Below are positions 63,722 to 64,000 of a DNA stretch of 64,000 nt, one piece after another. Location of the stretch: NCBI GenBank assembly GCA_905221605.1, contig CAJNDS010002130.1, forward strand, positions 1-64,000, written 5' to 3'. The translations under genes were made by a program, and so were the position numbers. Numbering within the stretch: the first letter of the stretch is position 1; each line of letters begins with the position of its first letter. This DNA comes from Symbiodinium natans. Its lineage: Eukaryota > Sar > Dinophyceae > Suessiales > Symbiodiniaceae. The notes beneath the pieces were generated by a model that ran no database searches, was not told the DNA's origin, and saw only the letters and a list, made by a program, of their open reading frames with translations.

Positions 63722-64000
63722 GGCCGCAACAGGGGTGTTCTCGCGCATGGCTCCGTTAGGGTTAAGGGTTTAAGGGTTTAAGGGTTTAAGGGTTTAAGGG
63801 TTTAAGGGTTTAAGGGTTTAAGGGTTTAAGGGTTTAAGGGTTCAAGGGTTTAAGGGTTTGAGGGTTTGAGGGTTTAAGGGTTTAAGGGTTTAGGGGTTTA
63901 GGGGTTTAGGGTTCAGGGTTTATAGGGTTCAGGCTGTACAGGGAGTTTCGAGGCTTCGCTCCAGGGGTGCGCGGTGACAACTTGGGAGTTGTGAGAGGAT
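63722..64000. repeat. Third copy of the 2-kb segment (start only)
   Basis: GGCCGCAACAGGGGTGTTCTC then ATGGCTCCG, a telomere-like octamer tract and GCTGTACAGG...GAGTTTCGAGG through GTTGTGAGAGGAT match 36,760-36,937 and 34,650-34,868. The copy runs out of the window. Confidence 0.88.
63757..63929. repeat. Long TTTAAGGG octamer tract
   Basis: About 172 bp, mostly perfect TTTAAGGG, then TTTGAGGG and TTTAGGGG variants. It is the longest of the three tracts at this homologous position. Confidence 0.88.

Noticed and set aside
62872-63729. Long proline/glycine-rich ORFs on both strands of the G/C-run repeat
   Set aside because: They arise from homopolymer runs and the repeat period, with alternative frames equally open.
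1-64000. Dinoflagellate spliced-leader relics, tRNA or rRNA genes
   Set aside because: I looked for the spliced-leader 3' part and for tRNA-like box pairs and saw none; an absence by eye is not proof.

Overview
The window looks like nuclear DNA of a dinoflagellate, most plausibly Symbiodiniaceae or a near relative. Support comes from (a) scattered Arabidopsis-type telomeric heptamers (TTTAGGG/CCCTAAA), the telomere repeat known in dinoflagellates; (b) a Ty1/copia element with CCCH-finger Gag and a TET/JBP-like oxygenase domain; (c) a decayed LINE of a type familiar from dinoflagellates; and (d) PPR-like exon scraps. I see no intact host gene, no tRNA or rRNA gene, no CRISPR array and no spliced-leader relic. 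Almost everything is repeat or mobile DNA.

Layout. 1-33,590 is a satellite array with an 82-bp unit, itself two diverged 41-bp halves (about 320-330 units). Ten copies of a 430-bp insert (E) and five of a shorter insert (F) are embedded in it, and an 11.1-11.6 kb block is duplicated head to tail. The array is interrupted at 31,368-32,838 by the 3' end of a restriction-like-endonuclease LINE. Seven related 41-bp monomers lie outside it at 34,223-34,507. 34,600-38,520 is a 2-kb duplication rich in TTTAGGG-like motifs; a third copy starts at 63,722 and leaves the window. 38.5-41.3 kb holds PPR-like exon fragments (minus strand), low-complexity tracts and a MITE-like 265-bp inverted-repeat element. 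41.6-44.2 kb is a decayed APE-type LINE (minus strand).

45,332-58,916 is a 13.6-kb LTR retrotransposon of Ty1/copia order on the minus strand. It has 143/144-bp LTRs differing at two positions, a 5-bp target duplication (AAGCC), a PBS-like site and a polypurine tract. In transcription order it encodes Gag, CCCH fingers, protease, integrase, reverse transcriptase and RNase H. An unusual accessory cargo follows: a TET/JBP-like 2-oxoglutarate oxygenase, a methyltransferase-like domain with a Pro-Cys motif, an SGNH-hydrolase-like domain and a Tpt1/KptA RNA 2'-phosphotransferase domain. The reading frame is broken at about seven frameshifts and one in-frame stop. The two flanks rebuild a target whose uninterrupted paralogue survives beside the insertion at about 59,135-59,262.

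59.3-64.0 kb has no recognisable gene. It carries telomere-like tracts, a palindrome-rich element at 60.4-60.9 kb, a six-unit repeat with facing G-run and C-run tracts at 62.9-63.7 kb, and the third copy of the 34.6-kb segment. The most unusual feature is the copia element that couples reverse transcription with candidate DNA-base-modifying and RNA-end-processing enzymes, in a lineage known for replacing much thymine with hydroxymethyluracil.
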